From: Tubiluchus corallicola
Taxonomy: Eukaryota > Priapulida > Priapulimorpha > Priapulimorphida > Tubiluchidae
Direction of reading: 5' to 3'
Length of the DNA stretch: 64,000 nt
Assembly: GCA_030141605.1 (NCBI GenBank)
Contig: JAQGDQ010000656.1
Span: 54,041 to 118,040 of the forward strand
In this document: one piece after another, positions 34,976-47,075 of the stretch
Layout: each line of letters opens with the position of its first letter
Position numbering within the stretch: the stretch's first letter is position 1
Notes under the pieces: generated by a model
What the model was told of the DNA's origin: nothing
The model's database searches: none
What the model saw: only the letters and a program-made list of their open reading frames with translations
Program-made: the position numbers and the translations under genes

Positions 34976-36639
34976 AACCCCATGCAAGATCTATTATTTG
35001 ATAGCCAAAACTTCTCTCTCAAGTTGTCAGACCAAAACTAAAAGTAAACCTACTGGATAAATGACTGGACACAGATATCGTTGCTGCACTAGTCTTTCCT
35101 GTTCAATAGAGGTGGTCCGTTTCTATGGCAACGTGCACATGGAAGCGAATTTGCTTAATTAGAAAATGTTCAACCTAATTAAAATTTACAAAACTGATTT
35201 CAAATAGCCGCACATAATATTTCTAAGTCGTTTAAAATACTTAGAATTTCAATAAAGGAACTCTTTGGGGTTTGCCTGCCAGCTCAGAGTTTTAACATGA
35301 AACTGACTTGAAATTTGCACCCAACACTGTTTTAACAAACTGCTGCTGTTTCCTGTCAGAGCACAAAATGAAGACCGTAATTTCTTTCCTGTAAATAGAA
35401 GTAGTGCCACTTTATTGCTTTGTCATTTTGAAATTAAACGCTCCGTTTTATCGTTTTGAAAATTTGCTGTCGAAAATTACAGGCTTTTAGCAATTGGATT
35501 TACACATATTAATGAAATTCATGAAAACATTTTAATTATTTTAACAGTTACAATGAACCCTGCTGCAGGAAGAGGTTGTCAGTTCAGTCCCATTCTGTAG
35601 AAATAAAGTGCATCACATTGAAACAAGACCAGTAGACCATGGACTAGCAATTAAAACCTCTAGTTCAGTTTTAAGTTTTATTTTGATGGCTGGTAGGAGG
35701 CTGTCACATCAGCTAGTCTGACGACGATTTTTCTTCAGAATTGCGCAGAGTCAACTTCACCAACGTATTTTGATGACGTCACTTGTTGCTATCTAACATG
35801 GATTTTACTGGTACTGATGCAAAAATACATAATGAATAAATGATACAACAGTGTAAGAATTCAGCAAACCTGCCTATGGTCACTTGTAAATGAGCAACAC
35901 ACACACCCTGGAACGGCACACCCGCCTTAAGTGAGGCAACACTGTATTTTGATTACGCATATTATGTCATCATATGCATGAAACATCCAGACTAAGTCAG
36001 TGAACATACTTTAACAGTTTGGTGAGACTCACTTCGTCATGACATTCTGATAATGTTCTATCATTAACAGACTGTAATTTCCGATATATACATTGACTTT
36101 TGAGATGATAAAACGGTGAAGTGGAACTCTTCTTATTCATGGAAAAAAATTTGCAAGCAAAAATGGCACAAATAGAAAAGTAGGAAAACGGCACGCGGTA
36201 TTCTGATGCAAATAATTTCTATAGTAAAACTAGAATATACTCAGTAGAAACTAGAAAGGCAAAGGTGATTGTTTTGATAGGAATAATAAAGCAAATAATT
36301 ATCAAAGCAATAATTGTGGAAACATATAAGCGGTTGCTTAAAATGCTAAATTAAACTGCGAATATGATGTTCAGTATTCACTGTGTACGTAATGCTACAA
36401 AGAATGGCTGGGCCTGTAAGTTAATTATGCAATGTACAAATGACGCTTGATATACAGGCAAAAGTTCCACGATTAAATTGCATCGCAAAAATTTGTGCAA
36501 AGTGTTGGTTTTTCTCATAGACATATTCATCAAATGCCAAAAACCGATGAGAGTCAGGAAAAGAAAGACGAATAAGGAGACAGAAAGCAGAAAAATGAAG
36601 CTGGGAACACAAATGTAAGGACGATGTATATAAAAAAGT

Positions 36640-37110
36640 GTGTGTGTGTGACAGATAGAAAGATGATGAAAGAGAGAAAGAAAGGATGTAAATCTATGTA
36701 TGTTGGCATGTAAAGAATCAAAAGGAGAGAAAGAAAAGAAAGAGGAAAAAGACAGGGGCGGAGGGCAAAGAGAATAAGCAAGCGACGTGACGTGAAGAGT
36801 AGAATATATTATAGTCATCGAGAAAGAGTAAATAAACAGAGGAGACAGTGAGTGAGTGAGTGAGTGAGTGAGTGAGTGAGAGAGAGAGAGAGAAAGGGAA
36901 GGAGGGTGAAAGAGAGAGAGAGAGGGAAAGCAGAGAGAGAGACAGAGAAAGAGATAGAGAGAGGGAGAGGAGAGAGATACAATAAGTGCAAGAGAAAGAG
37001 AGAAATGGAAGGAGAGCGAAACAGAAAAAGAGAGAGGGAACAGAGAACAGGGAAAAGCAAGAGAATAAAACAGTGAATAATAGAATGAAAGAAGAGATAG
37101 AGACATAGAA
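36640..37110 (+). repeat. purine-rich GA/GAGT low-complexity tract
   Basis: GA-rich strand bias over about 470 bp, including a (GTGA)n block near 36846-36880. The Ser/Leu/Phe-rich minus-strand frames across it (up to 254 codons) follow from the tract's composition. Confidence 0.85.
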
Positions 37111-37529
37111 ACAAAAACTTTACCAAACATTTCCCATGACATACTACAGGAGGATCTGACACATTAGACGTTGACCTTCAATCCTTACTCGGCTAGAGAT
37201 GGTTCTGAGCACAGAGCGCATGTCCAGTACCTTACATCATTAACAGGGCGGAATCTACCATGTAACAAGTTTGACCACCCTATCTTCAGAAGTCTCCCCT
37301 TTTCATGCCCTGTGCCCAAACTCCTCAAGTAACAAAGTAACTGCAAGTAACAGACTTCATGTTGCTTGCAAGTCTCAATCGAAAACTGAAGTCTGTGCAG
37401 AAAACCTTCTATATTCGAAAATGAGCCAAGGTACCATAGAGTCCCTAAGTCCCATTAGCTAGAGACAAATCTGCTCGAGATATTTTACACTGGTATCTTT
37501 ACCATTAGAATTTCACTTAGCTTTTGAAA

Positions 37530-37890
37530 CCACACATGACCGAAAATAAAGAAATGTAAATCCTAGATTTGAACCTGCTGCCACAGATGACCAAAAAGAA
37601 AGAAATGAAATAGTTTTGAATTGAAGCTGCTGCCACATGACCAGAAAAAGGAAATAGTCTAGATTTGAACTAGCTGCCACATGACCAAAAAGAAAGAAAT
37701 GAAATAGTTTTGAATTGAACCTGCTGCCACATGACCAAAAAAAGGAAATAGTCTAGATTTGAACTAGCTGCCACATAACCAAAAAGAAAGTAAGGAAATA
37801 GTTTTGAATTGAACCTGCTGCTACATGACCAAAAAAAGGAAATAGTCTAGATTTGAACTAGCTGCCACATAACCAAAAAAGAAAGAAAGG
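37530..37890 (+). repeat. ~48-bp tandem array, block 1
   Basis: Units alternate between GAACCTGCTGCCACATGACC and GAACTAGCTGCCACAT.ACC, giving a ~95-bp dimer. They are separated by AAAAAGAAAGAAATGAAATAG-type spacers and TCTAGATTTGAAC. Read on the minus strand, many units contain GGTTCAAATCTAG, a close match to the tRNA B-box consensus. Confidence 0.85.
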
Positions 37891-38159
37891 AAATGGACGA
37901 TGTTGTGTTTCTTTCTCTCAGACATTCTACAACACGATTAATGAAGGAACGCGAAATGTGTACAGACAAGTGATAATCTGAAAACGTGTAAACGATAGTG
38001 TGCGTATCTGAGAATATGAGAATAAACTTGAGCGGCCAGCTCCGCCTTATATATCAGTGCAAATGGACTAAACCAAAACAATCTATCGCATCACGTACAG
38101 AAAATTCTCGAATCTTCCACAAGGTAAGAATATTGTTCTACTATACTATAGAATCTCCA
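37891..38159. other. spacer splitting the ~48-bp array
   Basis: Non-repetitive sequence between the two array blocks, possibly an insertion. Nothing recognised in it. Confidence 0.4.
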
Positions 38160-38620
38160 CAACAGCTGCCACACTTGACCGAAAATAAAGAAAGGAAATA
38201 GCCTAGATTTGAACCAGCAGCCAAAGCCCAAAAAGAAAGAAATGAAGTAGTCTAGATTTGAACATGCTGCCACATGACCAAAAAAATGAAATAGTCTAGA
38301 TTTGAACCAGCAGCCAAAGCCCAAAAAGAAAGAAATGAAGTAGTCTAGATTTGAAAATGCTGCCACATGACCAAAAAGAAAGAAATGTAAATCCTAGTTT
38401 TGAACCAGCAGCCACAGACAAAAAAGGAAAAAAATGAAAAAGCTAGATTTGAACAAGCTGCTACATGACCAAAAAGAAATGAAATGTAAATCCTAGATTT
38501 GAACCAGCAGCCACATGACTAAAAAATAAAGAAATGAAAAAGCCCTGATTTGAACCTGCTGCCACACATGACCACAAAGAAAGAAATGTAAAAGGCTAGA
38601 TTTGAACCAATTGCATTTAA
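38160..38620 (+). repeat. ~48-bp tandem array, block 2
   Basis: Same monomer family as block 1, with variants GAACCAGCAGCCAAAGCCC and GAACATGCTGCCACATGACC. The B-box-like motif on the minus strand is kept in several units. Confidence 0.85.
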
Positions 38621-39001
38621 AATTCAAGAAGGACGATCTGAAAGTGAAATAGATTGTAGTACTTTGTGTGCAGCATAGGGAGTTGCTTTGTCTCTGAAAT
38701 GGACAATTCAGATAAAGTGTCGATAACTATGGCTGCGAAAAATTAGATCGTTTTTGGAAATATTCTTTTGCAAAGACATAATAAAGAGAGAAAAGAGAAC
38801 AAGGACCCCTGAATTAATAGGATTTTCGATTATGGATAATTATAATAATTGGAATAATATCTCTTTTTCGTATAGGAATAAGAATATCTTGCACCCATAC
38901 TTCCATTTGTAAAAAAGCTAGTGCTACAGCAAAAGTATAATTTGAACGTTAGACAATTTGTTGACAACGGGAAATTAACAATTTATACAAGTGAACATAG
39001 G

Positions 39002-39067
39002 ATTGTGCTAGAATAACTTCCCATATCCTTGGGGTTGTGCTAGAGTAACTTCCCATCTCCTTGAGGT
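39002..39067 (+). repeat. 33-bp tandem repeat interrupted by the hAT element
   Basis: TGTGCTAGA.TAACTTCCCAT recurs at about 39005 and 39038. It continues as TGTGCTAGAGTAACTTCCCA at 41082 directly after the hAT element, so the transposon split the third unit. Confidence 0.8.
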
Positions 39068-41073
39068 CAGGGGCGTCGTGCATCAAAAAAAATTAGGGGG
39101 CCCCGACTGTATATAATGGCGGAACTTAACTGTTTAAAAAACGTATAATTTTGAATTCCCACACAGTATTTTGCGTGCAAGAAAGACGATTTATTTATTC
39201 CCAACTGGCATTTAACTTAAAGCTATAGCAACAGAAACTTAATTAAAATTAAAAATTAATTTAAAATTAAAATTTAATTAAGTACTTATAAGCTGTCAGG
39301 AATCCAAAGATTCGATGAAAAGACGACTACCAAAATATATGTTCCTTTAATTTAATATTTTTAACAATGACTAAACTTTTTATTCCGAGGCAAGATGAAG
39401 ATGTTGAACAAACAACAAACGTTATTTTTAAATGATTCAGCAGCACAAGTCAAAGCCAACGACGTAACATGAATAGAGGAATACGTTACAGGATGACTAA
39501 AGGGGTATAGTAGAAAAGCAATGACAGGTATTACACCAAGATAAAGCAAAGAGGTTAAAGAGGGCATTTAGTAGGATATGTCTGTACTTGTTTCTGCCGT
39601 CACACAAATGAATTAATGCACTGAAGTAATGCAATGAAATTTGTACTAACGACGCAGAACATCACTCCAGAAGAGCAACCACAGACTTCAAGTCAATATT
39701 CTTTGTTTTCTCAGCTTCAACTGCAAGGATCATCAGGTCACTCAGTCGTGACTGACTCATTGTACTGCGGAGAGCATTCTTAACAAATTTAAGAGCAGAA
39801 AAGGATCTCTCACAAGAGCAAGATGTAAGGGGCAGAGTCAGAATCAACTGGTATGCGATGGAGATCATTGGGTAAAGTTTGTCCAGTCCAGAAGTCATAT
39901 AACAGTATATTGAGTGAATGCAGTTTGTGTTGACATGTTCAGGAACAGAGTCTGCAGTGACAGCATGAGTGAGCAAGCGGTACTCCAACTCGAGGGTTTC
40001 TTCATCGAGATCAGCCATGTAGAAGGTGCAAAGAGTCTTGACTTTCTCCATCTTTGCAGGTGATGTTGATGGGTTGATCAGACAGTCAGTTGACAGTAGC
40101 AACGGAATGACATCAGAACCAAATCTAGAGTTCAATGCACTTGTCATCAGGTCGATGATCTCATAGAACTGAGCTGTTTGGAGAGAATCGGTTTGTTGCG
40201 TTACCTCTGTATGCCAGTACTCGTCAATTCTTTTCGAGACTTTGCGACGACGTGGCTCACTGTACTCCACCCCAATGCTCTCAGCTATTTCTTGTGCAAT
40301 CTCCCAGTACTTTTCGAAGTCATTCGCCATTCGCTTTACTGCAGTCTCTTTAATTAAGGCTTGGACGAGAACCGCTGCTGATGGCACATTGAGTTCTTTT
40401 GCCTTTAGGGGCTTCAGACTGGCTGGCCGACGTTACAGTAGATACAGACGCGCTGGATACGGGGATGAGTGTTGTGGCCGTAGAACCTGGGTCGGGAACA
40501 CCGTTGGACTTGAAAAATGAAGTCAGATTGGACTGCCTTGACATCTTTTAAAAAATATAGAATCACGTGGAAATTCCTATTTTATAACTAAAAAAGAATC
40601 AACATATTTCCTCGCATTTTCAATCAAAAATCTTGGATTTTACAAAATCTACAGCTTCTGAAAGAAAACATAGATTTCCAATCTGTCTAAGATTTATTGC
40701 AACATACTGTAGGTATGCACTCACCGACAATTGACCTGGCTTGACTGTGGATAATGACTAATTTTTTTCTAAGTGTAAGGAGACGTGTCACAATTTAATC
40801 AGAGACAATCGCTTTCAAGCTAACACTGCAAGTGCTTATATAAAAAAGGGGAAAGCAATATCATTGGCCCCTTGCACCATAGCCACGAGAGCAGAGGATG
40901 ATCAATGCAACAATTACACATTAGATTCAATCAATAATCTTACCTATGTGTATATATAATCGCATATCATGCCTACAGTGGGAGATTTCACACCTTATTG
41001 GTCTCATTACGAGCCGCCGACACCCTTAAAATTTTTGACATTTTCTAAAAATTTCTATAGCACGACGCCACTG
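39068..41073 (-). mobile_element. complete hAT transposon, internally deleted, with 8-bp target-site duplication
   Basis: The element begins CAGGGGCGTCGTGC at 39068 and ends with the inverse GCACGACGCCACTG at 41073 (13 of 14 identical). The same octamer, CTTGAGGT, lies immediately outside both ends (39060-39067 and 41074-41081), which is the duplication length typical of hAT insertion. It is 2,006 bp long and encodes on the minus strand the N- and C-terminal parts of a ZMYM1/hAT-type transposase, but no DDE catalytic core. It would therefore need a transposase supplied in trans. Confidence 0.9.
39662..40544 (-). pseudogene. internally deleted hAT transposase (ZMYM1-like), two overlapping frames
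   Basis: The N-terminal frame starts at ATG 40544 (MSRQSNLTSFFKSNG), the short basic/Ser-Phe leader typical of hAT proteins of the zinc-finger MYM-like group, and stays open to 40350. The C-terminal frame is open from about 40427 to the TGA at 39662. It reads KAKELNVPSAAVLVQALIKE, then a helical region, then SCERSFSALKFVKNALRSTM near the end. This is the hAT C-terminal dimerisation signature, including the conserved CERxFS box. The two frames overlap but are offset by one base, so they need a frameshift or splice to join. Full-length relatives are roughly 600-800 residues; here the central RNase H-like catalytic domain is missing. The uninterrupted 240-plus-codon frame suggests a fairly recent insertion. 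Confidence 0.8.
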
Positions 41074-41769
41074 CTTGAGGTTGTGCTAGAGTAACTTCCC
41101 ATATCCTATTCCAAAGTATTTTCAATGAAGGACTTGCCATCGAGAAGAGGTTTTGTGATGGCACCAATTTCTAATTCATGTTTAATGTTTGGTAGTTACT
41201 GTTGCTGCCCCTGTTGCAGTTCTCGTTGTCGTCACTGCCATTGTTGCTACTGCTGCTGCTACATCACTCCAAGCTTCTTCAATACTGTGCTGCTACATCA
41301 CTCCAAGCTTCTTCAATACTGGTCGGTATCTAAAACGAACGAAGGCAGACAATTAGCACAAAAACAATACTTACTATTAAAGTATCCTACATGAAAATTT
41401 CTACTGTAAATAGGTCAAGGATACAGAAATTAGAATAGACCAGTGAAGCAATGTCTCCTTTGCAAAAGAAATCAACGTATTATCTTCTTCCAACAACTAT
41501 AACAACACAGATGAGTCACAGACTTATCCATCAATTGACATCATCTGCATTGCAGTGATATAAACTTCTTTCTCTCTGATTGGTTTCAGCTCTGATGGAA
41601 ATCTGGCCTGAACTTTTTTAATAATTTAATAATTTAATAATTGTAAACAATTTTTAATAATTTAGGTTAGGAATATTACTGAAATACATAGGCGCCAATT
41701 CTGCGATTAAATCTGACATGCCCATTACCAAAAAGGCATCATGATGCACCTTCATGTTTCACCTTCATT

Positions 41770-41910
41770 ACTTGTGAAAGAGAGGAGGGGAGAGGGGAGA
41801 GAGGAGGGAAAGAAAGGTGGAGAGGGAGCGAGTGAGTGAGAGGGGAGAGGTGAGAGGGGAGAGGCAAAAGGCGAAAGAGGGGAGAGGGAGAAGAAGAGAG
41901 AGAGAATGAT
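41770..41910 (+). repeat. GA-rich low-complexity tract
   Basis: Purine-rich GAGAGGGGAGAGG-type sequence. The Ser/Pro/Leu minus-strand frames are composition artefacts. Confidence 0.85.
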
Positions 41911-42419
41911 AGAGCAGGATTTATGTGCATGCTTGATGATGAGTACGAAGAAATGAGGCGAAAAGGACGAAAATACAGAAGCAGTGGGGTTTAATAACGT
42001 TAAGTGCATCTGCTACTATTATAAGCTAACATTATAAGTTATTTAAATTATCATAAAGCTGACTATTTATTAGCAAAATATAAACAATACGCTCATACAA
42101 AGAAAGTAAACTGATAGGCAATGTATTTAAGAATTTGTTGTCTATCTTTGGGTCGTCAACAGATATAGCGGACTGGCCATAATCGTGTCCTGGATGTGTG
42201 AGGTTACTAGAAAAGAGACGCGATTGTCAAATCCAGACAGTCCAGATTCTATGGAAACGGCATCAAGGAAGATGGCGACACTAGCGCCATTTCTTAGTAT
42301 TGCTGTCCAGTAAATCTGAACACTAATTGCCGTTTCATCCTTTTCACATCCTGCAAGCGAATTTCAAAAGGAAGAAAATGCAATTTTAACGTGCATGACA
42401 AAAAACTTTCCATAAAAAT

Positions 42420-42560
42420 ACCTGCTTAAAAAACTTATGTAACGAGAAAAGAGATTTCTTAGTAATTTAACATGTTCGGGCCAATTGGTAAAATGTCACG
42501 GACTCGTCTTCCCAGTGTGCACCACTGACTCACTCAAAGTAACTGTGACGTAATGAATTG
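42420..42560 (-). repeat. dispersed repeat family C, copy 3 (partial)
   Basis: GGTAAAATGTCACGGACTCG and CAGTGTGCACCACTGACTCA match, in reverse, the 10975-11030 part of family C, and match 58660-58705 directly. Confidence 0.55.
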
Positions 42561-42889
42561 CTCTGTTCTTTTACTCTTTTTTAGTAAAATGTTATGTACA
42601 AGCACGTATAGGTTGAACTCACGACCAAGTCATACCAAAGACTTTAAAATCAAAGTAACATGCGGGTAATAAGAATCAAGAGTTTCTTAAGTTGTTGTCC
42701 ATGTACTATTATACCAAACAAAATTATCGTAATTATTATTATTATTACAGTTACCTGTTTGTAGCAACGAGTTAGCAACATTTCAAGATGTACCGCAACA
42801 TTTCAAGATGTACCACTTTCATTAAAGGACAAGAAAACCCTTTCCTTACAAAATTAAAGCTAAAAATGTCTAAAAATTTTTGTAACTCT

Positions 42890-43055
42890 CGCAATGACCA
42901 TTAGGCACAGCCATTTTGACAATAAGTCGTTTGAAATAAGTTTAAATAGCATAGCCTAAAGTTTGAAAAACGCTACTGAACAGTGAGTTACGAATGCTCT
43001 CGATTATTTTTTCAATGGACTTATCGTCAAAATGGCTGTGCCTACCAGTCAATGA
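42890..43055. repeat. family C head-to-head inverted pair (hairpin)
   Basis: GCACAGCCATTTTGACAATA at about 42906 is repeated in inverse at about 43026-43048 (GTCAAAATGGCTGTGCCTA). The left arm matches family C in plus orientation (10800-10860), while the right half matches it in minus orientation (CGAATGCTCTCGATTATTTT). Confidence 0.7.
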
Positions 43056-43960
43056 GCGAGCGAGTGAAATAATTATGAATAAATGAATGAGTGAACAAGT
43101 GAAATAATGAGTGAATGAGCGAGTGAAATAATTATGAATAAATGAATGAGTGAACAAGTGAAATAATGAGTGAATGAGCGAGTGAAATAATTCTGAATAA
43201 ATGGATGAGTGAACAAGTGAAATAATGAGTGAATGAGCGAGTGAAATAATTGTGAATAAATGAATGAGTGAGCAAGTGAAATAAGGAGTGAACGAGAGAG
43301 TGAAATAATTATGAATAAATGAATGAGTGAACTAGTGAAATAATAATGAGTGAATGAGCGAGCGAGTGAAATAATTATGATGAATAAATGAATGAGCAAA
43401 CGAGTGAAATAATGAGTGAATGAGCAAGTGAGTGAATGAGTGAGCGAGTGATATAATTATGAGGAATAAATGAATGAGCAAACGAGTGAAATAATAATGA
43501 GTGAATGAGTGAACAAGTGAAATTATGAGTGAATAAGCAAGTGAGTGAAATAATTATGGTGAATAAATGAATGAACGAAAGAGTGAAATACTAATTAGTG
43601 AATGAATGAAATAATTATGACGAATAAATGAATGAGTGAACGAGTGGAATAATGAGTGAATGAGCGAGGGAGTGAAATAAATGAATGAGCAAACGAGTGA
43701 AATAATGATGAGTGAATGAATGAATGAATGAATGAATGAGCGAACGAGTGAAATAATGATGAGTGAATGATCGAGTGAGTGAAATACTAATGAGTGAATG
43801 AGCGAGCGAGTGAAATAATAATGAGTGAATGAGCGAGCGAGTGAAATAATTATGATGAATAAATGAATGAGCGAGCGAGTGAAATAATAATGAGTGAATG
43901 ATCGAGCGAGTAAAATAATTATGAATGAATGAATGAGGCAGGGCGTGAAATAATTATGAC
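43056..43960 (+). repeat. 59-bp minisatellite (degenerate), GAATGA-rich
   Basis: CGAGTGAAATAATTATGAAT recurs at 43061, 43120 and 43179, 59 bp apart, then at more variable intervals to about 43960. Units are themselves built of GAATGAGTGAA-type short repeats. The 141-codon His/Ser/Ile-rich minus-strand frames across it are artefacts. Confidence 0.9.
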
Positions 43961-46200
43961 AAATAAATGAAGGAGCCACGCAACAAAGGACACTATGGCA
44001 CGTTATAAAATATTAGAAAACAGGCAAACACTTACAAGACTGTACGATCGTTTGTTGCGCTTGCATTTAGCATTGTATTCTGTGCTGTCGCATCATGATG
44101 TACTGTTTATACTACACTCAATGACTACCATATTCCATATCAGTAGAGTTTCATACGTCATTTCTATTAAAAAATGAAAAAGCCTATTTTACAAATTGGT
44201 ATTTAACTGAAGGCTGCAATATGATTAGGTTCGATTTTCAAATTAGTGCACTTTGTATTATATGTTAAAACATCCAATTAACTGCGCTCAATCCGCCTAA
44301 TAAACTTGTTTATAGTCTGTAACAATTTGCCAACTCTCATTAATAATTCTTCAATTCTAAACTTCACTGAACACAAAATCAAGCTGTAAATAAATCTAAT
44401 TTGACAATTTACTAATTTATATTACATTCTATCAAACTGATAAGGCTGACTTTTATTAAACTAAAATGTTCAAAATGATCAGTTCATGATGATTCAAAAT
44501 AATGCAAAAATGATGTATTTACTTACATTGTATGTCTCCATAAAGCAAATCTAGTATTTACTAATATATCTAACAAAATACGCCACTCGTACTGTGAAGA
44601 ACTACTTTGTCACTACCAAAGTAGAAAAGCCCGTTAACGTCTACCAACTAACTCACTTGCGCAGGTAAAAACAGATATGCACAGGTGAGTGACCGTGGTC
44701 ACGTGACCAACAAGATACTTGGTAAAATTCCCTATACTGTTACTGTCCATATGTGTAAAATAAAACGATTCTCATTCTTGTTATTTCTATCCTTAATTTT
44801 AATTAAGACACACGTTTACTCACAAAAATATTCGGATGCTAAGGGCTTACCATGTGGATACATAACCTGGTACCAAGACTCAATCACATCGTTTCATTAG
44901 GCTTCCATCAAGTTGCAACTAAAAACGACTGTAACTTCTTTGTACAACTTGAAAATTGGCTTCCTTGACACCCTGATGAATCATGTGACCTTCATGAGCA
45001 TAAACCTGAAAAATACAGTTTATATTGTTCGAGGTCCTTGAAGGGATTTATTCATACGGCTATGGCTGAAGCTAGTGGACAAATCCATTCTAATGGGAGT
45101 AAACTTGAATCACACATGTACGAGAAAACTCCAAAAGTTATTTTAGTATTTATAAAACTATATCAAAATGACAAACTTCTAACCAAAAAATATCAAAATG
45201 ATCGTCTCTGGCAAAAAAATATTTAAATGATCAGTTTCTAGCTAAACAAAGGGTATTCGTATGTGTAAAATATGTCAAAGATTCAGAATGGCACAAAATT
45301 ATTTGCGGTTTTACCTGTGACAAAAAGCAGAAGACTTAAATTAGTGATATGAAATTTTAAGATTGTATTTTGTAAAGTCTACGCAAAACTACGAAGACTC
45401 AAAAAATTGTATTTTGTAAACTTCATTTGCGAAGAATTTTTAATTAATAAACAGACACCATAAGCAAAGTAAAACAGCTTATAACGCAAAACGACACAAG
45501 AAGCAACTTTCACCAGGACGTGGCCAAAGCGAACAGATTTCGATATGAAAGTTTCAAAACGCAGTTTGTACGTAGTTGTTAGTCAAATTATTTTAACTAA
45601 AAACAACATTGGAGTTTAAACCAAGTTAAATTAAGCCATACTACCCTAATAATCCTCTACTAATCAATAAATTCAACTAAAACTGGTCATTAGAATTAAA
45701 TGATCGCTTTCGATTTCTGCGTGCAAAATCTCTATGCATCCATCGCAACACACACTAAAATTATATTTATTAGAAAAAATCTAAACAACTTACATTTGTC
45801 GCTGTTCGTTGACATTTACAACATAAAGACAAATAGAATCTGACGTTCCCGACACCGAATCGTAAAAGGTAACTTGTTGGCCATGACGAAAAACTAACGT
45901 ATTCACAAGTGGGCGGGTATAACCAGTTTACACTGCTACACGTGTTCCAGGTTTTATACCAGGAATGGCTTCCAATTGGACAAGTTTCAAACAACTAGCA
46001 CGTGACTTACACTAGTTTTCTTCTACAACGTAAACCTGTTTCTATTTTGTACAGTTAGTAGGCTGGAACGGGTTGTTCAGCAGTAGTACAACGGGCTACA
46101 GTAAGAAACTATATGCCGTGTTATAATCGCTATTCTATACTGAATGTAACACGATTTTGTTGGTCTTGTAGCGAAATAAAATCTTCGTGAAACTTATTCC
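43961..46200. other. AT-rich spacer
   Basis: No firm gene. A degenerate triple repeat of TATCAAAATGA lies at about 45160-45235. See the low-confidence small frame at 44751-44900. Confidence 0.35.
44751..44900 (+). CDS. candidate small secreted peptide or signal-peptide exon
   Basis: The ATG at 44751 opens a 49-codon frame. Its first ~25 residues (MCKIKRFSFLLFLSLILIKT then HVYSQ) have the basic-hydrophobic-polar layout of a secretory signal peptide. A short tail with one cysteine (KYSDAKGLPCGYITWYQDS) and a TAG follow. The context of the ATG is weak (C at -3) and there is no upstream promoter or homologue I can name. An AT-rich region yields such frames by chance, so this is a flag rather than a gene call. 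Confidence 0.15.
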   Translation: MCKIKRFSFLLFLSLILIKTHVYSQKYSDAKGLPCGYITWYQDSITSFH

Positions 46201-46204
46201 CTTT

Positions 46205-46475
46205 CACACACACACACGCACACACACACACGCTCGCGCACAAACATACATACATTGAGAGGCATCATACTTACAATAATTAACCTAGTGGCCAATTAAT
46301 AGGAGGTATTGAAAAGTTGGATCAAAGCAAGATTTGAACCTAGAACCCTGTACTTCCAGGGCATATGTGCTTTCGGTGACGCACACACACGAATGCACAC
46401 ACAAACGCACACACACACACATTACATGACAGCTCACCTGCACACATATTATACTACATTATATATATATATATA
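46205..46475 (+). repeat. (CA)n and (TA)n microsatellites with tRNA-like B box between
   Basis: CA-rich runs at about 46205-46240 and 46382-46422 and a TA run at about 46459-46478. Between them the minus strand reads TCTAGGTTCAAATCTTGC near 46330, a B-box-like match, but no A box is visible. Confidence 0.7.
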
Positions 46476-46827
46476 TTACGCTATGTATATTATGTATTAA
46501 ATTTGATTTTATTTCTAATATCTTCTATAAATTTGAACTCACACGTTACATATTATATTAAACGTACTTCTAAAATAATATTCTACATTAAGATTTTTCT
46601 CAATTTGTTGTTTCCACTAAGGGTACTTTAAAGTAGTTTAATCATTCTACCGTGAGGCAATATTCGTAATTCACTTTTGTAAACAATATTTGCACATTTT
46701 CTAGTAACGCATTTTTTCAGCTTTGCACATTATAACCTACGAATAATACGTCCGCTGATTAATACCCACAATTTTTGACCGCTGGTCAATTAGTTGTTTT
46801 ATTTCTTCAGTGTGGACGTGGTGATTG

Positions 46828-46855
46828 GTCAATAATAATAATAATAATAATAATA

Positions 46856-46923
<68 letters not shown>

Positions 46924-46927
46924 AATG

Positions 46928-47023
<96 letters not shown>

Positions 47024-47075
47024 GTAGTAGTAGTAGTAGGATGAGGACTAGGAGTAATAACAGTAATAATAATAA
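46828..47075 (+). repeat. (AAT)n/(GAT)n/(TAG)n trinucleotide microsatellite
   Basis: Blocks of AAT, GAT, AAT and AGT. Poly-Asn, poly-Asp, poly-Ile and poly-Met frames here are artefacts. Confidence 0.95.

Larger units (their letters stand above)
23490..36000 (+). repeat. ancient array of ~4-kb diverged units (family D)
   Basis: Distinct motifs recur in the same order at intervals of about 4.0-4.6 kb. Foldback cores lie near 25.6, 29.4 and 33.9 kb. GAGCTAG...TTGCCACAAACA lies near 26.40, 29.79 and 34.34 kb. The stretch ending AAATTCGGATCCTCC-like...GCTGCTGCCACCTGC lies near 28.03-28.15 and 32.20-32.32 kb. GCTGCTGCCACCT also occurs near 23.94, 30.18, 31.39 and 35.34 kb. Identity between units is patchy, so they are old. 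No gene is evident in any unit. Boundaries are approximate. Confidence 0.5.

Noticed and set aside
36378-37142. 254-codon Ser/Leu/Phe-rich minus-strand frame resembling a multi-pass membrane protein
   Set aside because: Composition follows from the GA-rich plus strand; there are parallel open frames in the other phases and no recognisable motifs.
45780-45815. Short minus-strand ATG frame (MSTNSDK) ending at a good donor AAT/gtaagt
   Set aside because: Only about 22 bases of coding sequence and no partner exon; a chance donor is as likely.
46320-46390. tRNA gene suggested by GGTTCAAATC on the minus strand
   Set aside because: No A box, no pairing acceptor stem; an isolated B-box-like match beside a CA repeat.
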